From CALRGL01 sp964374035 (GTDB lineage: Bacteria; Patescibacteriota; Patescibacteriia; UBA9934; GWF2-40-263), in contig CAYJWY010000018.1 of NCBI GenBank assembly GCA_964374035.1, positions 1 through 22,569 on the forward strand: a stretch of 22,569 bases of DNA, in the 5' to 3' direction. Below, one piece after another: positions 20,656 to 22,569 of the stretch. Made by a program: the position numbers and the translations under genes. Under the pieces are notes generated by a model. The model saw nothing but the letters and a program-made list of their open reading frames with translations. It ran no database searches and was not told where the DNA came from. Each line of letters begins with the position of its first letter. Positions within the stretch are counted from its first letter, which is position 1.

Positions 20656-20994
20656 ATGCAACACACGATTGCGAAAACAGGTTTCCTCGTCAGTCTCACC
20701 AGCTATCTCAGCTTTTGGTTGCTCGACGCGTTGCGACCCGGATTCGTCGCGCGCTATTTTTCCGTTCACCTCTTTTTATTAAGCACCCTTCTTTTTGCCA
20801 TTTGGTGGGTCAAAACTGACGCCCCCTTCCTCGATCATCCACGTTTCCACGTCCTTGTGGCCCTCTGTTTGGGGATCCTGCTTTCTGTGTTAGTCTGGAA
20901 TTCCGGAGAAGGATTTGGTGGTTTGAGGATTCTCGTAACAATGGTTTCGTTCGTGATTCCACTGTTGGTTCTGCGACTTGTGAAATACAAATAA
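20656..20994 (+). CDS. Small four-helix membrane protein of unknown function
   Basis: A 112-residue, strongly hydrophobic protein with four likely helices (about 8-26, 34-53, 64-83 and 90-108) and little soluble sequence; it ends in a basic RLVKYK. No family is recognised. It begins 10 nt after the exported-protein gene with no promoter, so it is probably the last member of the operon starting at 16962. A REP1 element follows 8 nt after the stop. It may be an accessory subunit of the GT-C or exported protein, which is inference from position only. Confidence 0.65.
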   Translation: MQHTIAKTGFLVSLTSYLSFWLLDALRPGFVARYFSVHLFLLSTLLFAIWWVKTDAPFLDHPRFHVLVALCLGILLSVLVWNSGEGFGGLRILVTMVSFVIPLLVLRLVKYK

Positions 20995-21002
20995 TCAATA
21001 AT

Positions 21003-21077
21003 TGTAGCCGCAGGTTTTAGCCTGCGCGTATCATCTGTTCCTAGGGACTCGCGCAGGCTAAAGCCTGCGGCTACCAA
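21003..21077. repeat. REP1 element, copy D
   Basis: The left half TGTAGCCGCAGGTTTTAGCC (one change from consensus) and right half GCAGGCTAAAGCCTGCGGCT, then ACCAA, flank a spacer of about 23 nt. It lies 10.5 kb from RAYT1, immediately after an operon end, like copies A and C. Confidence 0.93.
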
Positions 21078-21102
21078 CCCATACCAGCCCACGCAATTCA
21101 CT

Positions 21103-21510
21103 ATGCCCTCCATTTTTTCCAAAATTATCGCTCGCGAGATTCCGGCGCGTATCATCTATGAAGATGATCACGTGATTGCGTTTCTTGATGTCAATCCTGT
21201 GAACCCAGGTCACACGCTTGTTGTACCCAAGGAGGAACGTGCCAATGTGCTTGAGTCCTCCGAGGAGGATGTGGTGCAGGTCTTCCGCGTGGTTCGTTTG
21301 CTCGCGCCTCGTATTGTGAAAGCCGTTGGCGCTGACGGATTCAACATCGTGACAAACACCGGTGAGGCGTCCGGTCAGAGTGTGTTTCATACGCACTTCC
21401 ACATCATCCCTCGATTCGACCATGACGGTCACATGCCGTGGATTCATACGAAGATGACGGATGAACAGATTGATGGAGTGGCAGAGAACATTAAGCAAGA
21501 GCTTGCCTGA
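21103..21510 (+). CDS. HIT family nucleotide hydrolase/transferase
   Basis: A 135-residue histidine-triad protein. The catalytic motif HTHFHIIP (His96, His98, His100) and the N-terminal opening IFSKIIAREIPARIIYEDD are those of the Hint/HinT branch, which hydrolyses AMP from phosphoramidate or adenylated substrates in the cytoplasm. Length is normal and all three histidines are intact. The start lies 25 nt after REP1 copy D with no Shine-Dalgarno. Two bases separate its stop from the dTDP-glucose dehydratase gene, so they are co-transcribed; the link may be simple convenience, as HIT genes occur beside many operons. Confidence 0.92.
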   Translation: MPSIFSKIIAREIPARIIYEDDHVIAFLDVNPVNPGHTLVVPKEERANVLESSEEDVVQVFRVVRLLAPRIVKAVGADGFNIVTNTGEASGQSVFHTHFHIIPRFDHDGHMPWIHTKMTDEQIDGVAENIKQELA

Positions 21511-21512
21511 TT

Positions 21513-22514
21513 ATGAAGATGCTGATTACCGGTGGTGCTGGATTCATGGGATCCAACATGATCCATTATCTCCTGCGTACGTACGACGATGTTCAGATTG
21601 TGAATTTGGATAAGCTCACCTACGCCGGCAACCTCGAGAATTTGCGCGACGTTGAATCGGATCCGCGTTACACGTTTATCAAGGGCGATATCGTAAACGC
21701 CAACGATGTTGATCGCGCTGTCGTGGGTGTTGATCTCATCATCAACTACGCCGCCGAGACGCACGTGGATCGTTCCATCATGGAACCGCGCGCGTTTGTG
21801 GATACAAACATTGTGGGCGTGCACACTCTGCTTGAAGCGGTGCGCAAACACAACATCCCAAAAATGGTTCAGATTTCGACGGACGAAGTGTTTGGCGCGG
21901 TGATGGAAGGCGAGTCGAACGAAGGCTCCCCATTTGAGCCGCGCAGTCCCTACGCGGCGTCAAAGGCCGCGGCCGATCACTTGTGTCATTCCTACGCTAT
22001 CACGTTCGGCACGCCTGTGGTCGTCACGCACTCGGTAAACTTCTACGGTCCCTATCAGTTTCCTGAGAAGTTGATTCCTTTATTCACTTGCAACTTGATG
22101 GAAGGAAAGACTGTTCCCGTCTACGGCGACGGCATGCAAATCCGCGAGTGGATTTTCACCGAGGATCACTGTCGAGCGGTCGACATGATCGCACAACGAG
22201 GCAACATCGGCGAGGCGTACAACATCGGCACGGGATTTCGTGTACCGAACATGGAGATCACCAAGAAGCTCATTGCCCTCACAGGTCGTGACGAATCGTC
22301 GATCGAGTTTGTAAAAGACCGCGCGGGACATGATCGTCGCTACGCCCTCGATAGTCAGAAGCTCAGGCTCGAACTCGGATGGCAGCCGAAGGTTGCGTTC
22401 GACGAAGGACTTCAGAAGACGGTCGAGTGGTTCAAAGCGAATGAACAATGGATCGCTCGCTGTCGCTCCGGTGCATACCAGGAGTATTACGGTAAACAAT
22501 ATCTGAGACGCTGA
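21513..22514 (+). CDS. rfbB: dTDP-glucose 4,6-dehydratase
   Basis: A 333-residue extended SDR with GGAGFMG (7-13), the LDKLTYAGN loop (32-40), ETHVDRSI (82-89), the catalytic STDEVFG (Thr123, Asp124, Glu125) and YAASK (Tyr147, Lys151). These are specific to RmlB/RfbB, which converts dTDP-glucose to dTDP-4-keto-6-deoxyglucose, the second step to dTDP-L-rhamnose, with bound NAD. Length and all catalytic residues are normal. The next reading frame begins 1 nt after the stop, as expected for a rhamnose operon. Its product probably feeds the rhamnosyltransferase-like GT2 at 10484. Confidence 0.95.
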   Translation: MKMLITGGAGFMGSNMIHYLLRTYDDVQIVNLDKLTYAGNLENLRDVESDPRYTFIKGDIVNANDVDRAVVGVDLIINYAAETHVDRSIMEPRAFVDTNIVGVHTLLEAVRKHNIPKMVQISTDEVFGAVMEGESNEGSPFEPRSPYAASKAAADHLCHSYAITFGTPVVVTHSVNFYGPYQFPEKLIPLFTCNLMEGKTVPVYGDGMQIREWIFTEDHCRAVDMIAQRGNIGEAYNIGTGFRVPNMEITKKLIALTGRDESSIEFVKDRAGHDRRYALDSQKLRLELGWQPKVAFDEGLQKTVEWFKANEQWIARCRSGAYQEYYGKQYLRR

Positions 22515-22515
22515 T

Positions 22516-22569
22516 ATGAAAATTCTCATTTTTGGAAAAGGGTACATCGGACAACGCTGTGCGGAAGCT
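22516..22569 (+). CDS. Start of a Rossmann-fold nucleotide-sugar enzyme (truncated by window end)
   Basis: Eighteen codons only: MKILIFGKGYIGQRCAEA. The GKGYIG glycine motif after a beta strand is a dinucleotide-binding start, typical of SDR enzymes. Position 1 nt after rfbB suggests dTDP-4-dehydrorhamnose reductase (rfbD/rmlD), but other NAD-dependent sugar enzymes begin the same way. Confidence 0.6.
   Translation, partial: MKILIFGKGYIGQRCAEA

Overview
The window is about 50% GC and reads as a chromosomal stretch of a small-genome bacterium, most likely a member of the Candidate Phyla Radiation (Patescibacteria). This is inferred from protein style: a zeta-type kinase with a tiny partner, a BRO-type antirepressor, a YCF48-like propeller with a C-terminal domain I associate with that group, DUF2304 beside a DPM1-like transferase, and two REP-associated transposases. 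Start sites also lack clear Shine-Dalgarno sequences. No rRNA, tRNA or CRISPR array was seen.

Layout. 1-940: a zeta-toxin-like kinase overlapped by a 58-codon gene, then a strong terminator. 942-3307: a BRO-N regulator, overlapped by or abutting an exported beta-propeller protein. 3308-3555: a repeat-rich spacer with a promoter. 3556-7622: two tandem, paralogous secreted subtilisin-like proteases with FG-GAP/VCBS tails. 7672-13907: an envelope-glycan cluster (UDP-glucuronate decarboxylase-like SDR, DPM1-like GT2, DUF2304, rhamnosyltransferase-like GT2, two GT4 enzymes), interrupted by a REP-associated tyrosine transposase (RAYT1). 13909-14736: a second, different RAYT with its own repeats. 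14812-16938 (minus strand): a large polytopic membrane protein. 16962-20994: CDP-alcohol phosphatidyltransferase, GT-C glycosyltransferase, an exported protein of unknown function and a small membrane protein in a tightly coupled run. 21103 to the end: HIT hydrolase, dTDP-glucose 4,6-dehydratase and the start of a Rossmann-fold gene, probably a nucleotide-sugar biosynthesis operon.

Most genes point to the cell surface. Nucleotide-sugar enzymes supply donors, GT2/GT4 enzymes build glycan on a lipid carrier, and GT-C and polytopic membrane proteins act at the outer face of the membrane. Secreted proteases and the propeller protein are delivered to the surface.

Overlaid on this are four families of short palindromic repeats. 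REP1 surrounds RAYT1 and also occurs at about 1.8, 3.4 and 21.0 kb. REP2 surrounds RAYT2. REP3 consists of palindromes centred on CCGCGCGG with no partner transposase here. REP4 is a single GTCATTCTGAGC-type element. Repeats supply the stop codons of two genes and abut the likely start of another. Several gene-proximal promoters place a -10 box only 8-11 nt before the start codon, suggesting leaderless transcripts. At 3545-3568 a terminator-like hairpin carries the start codon in its loop.
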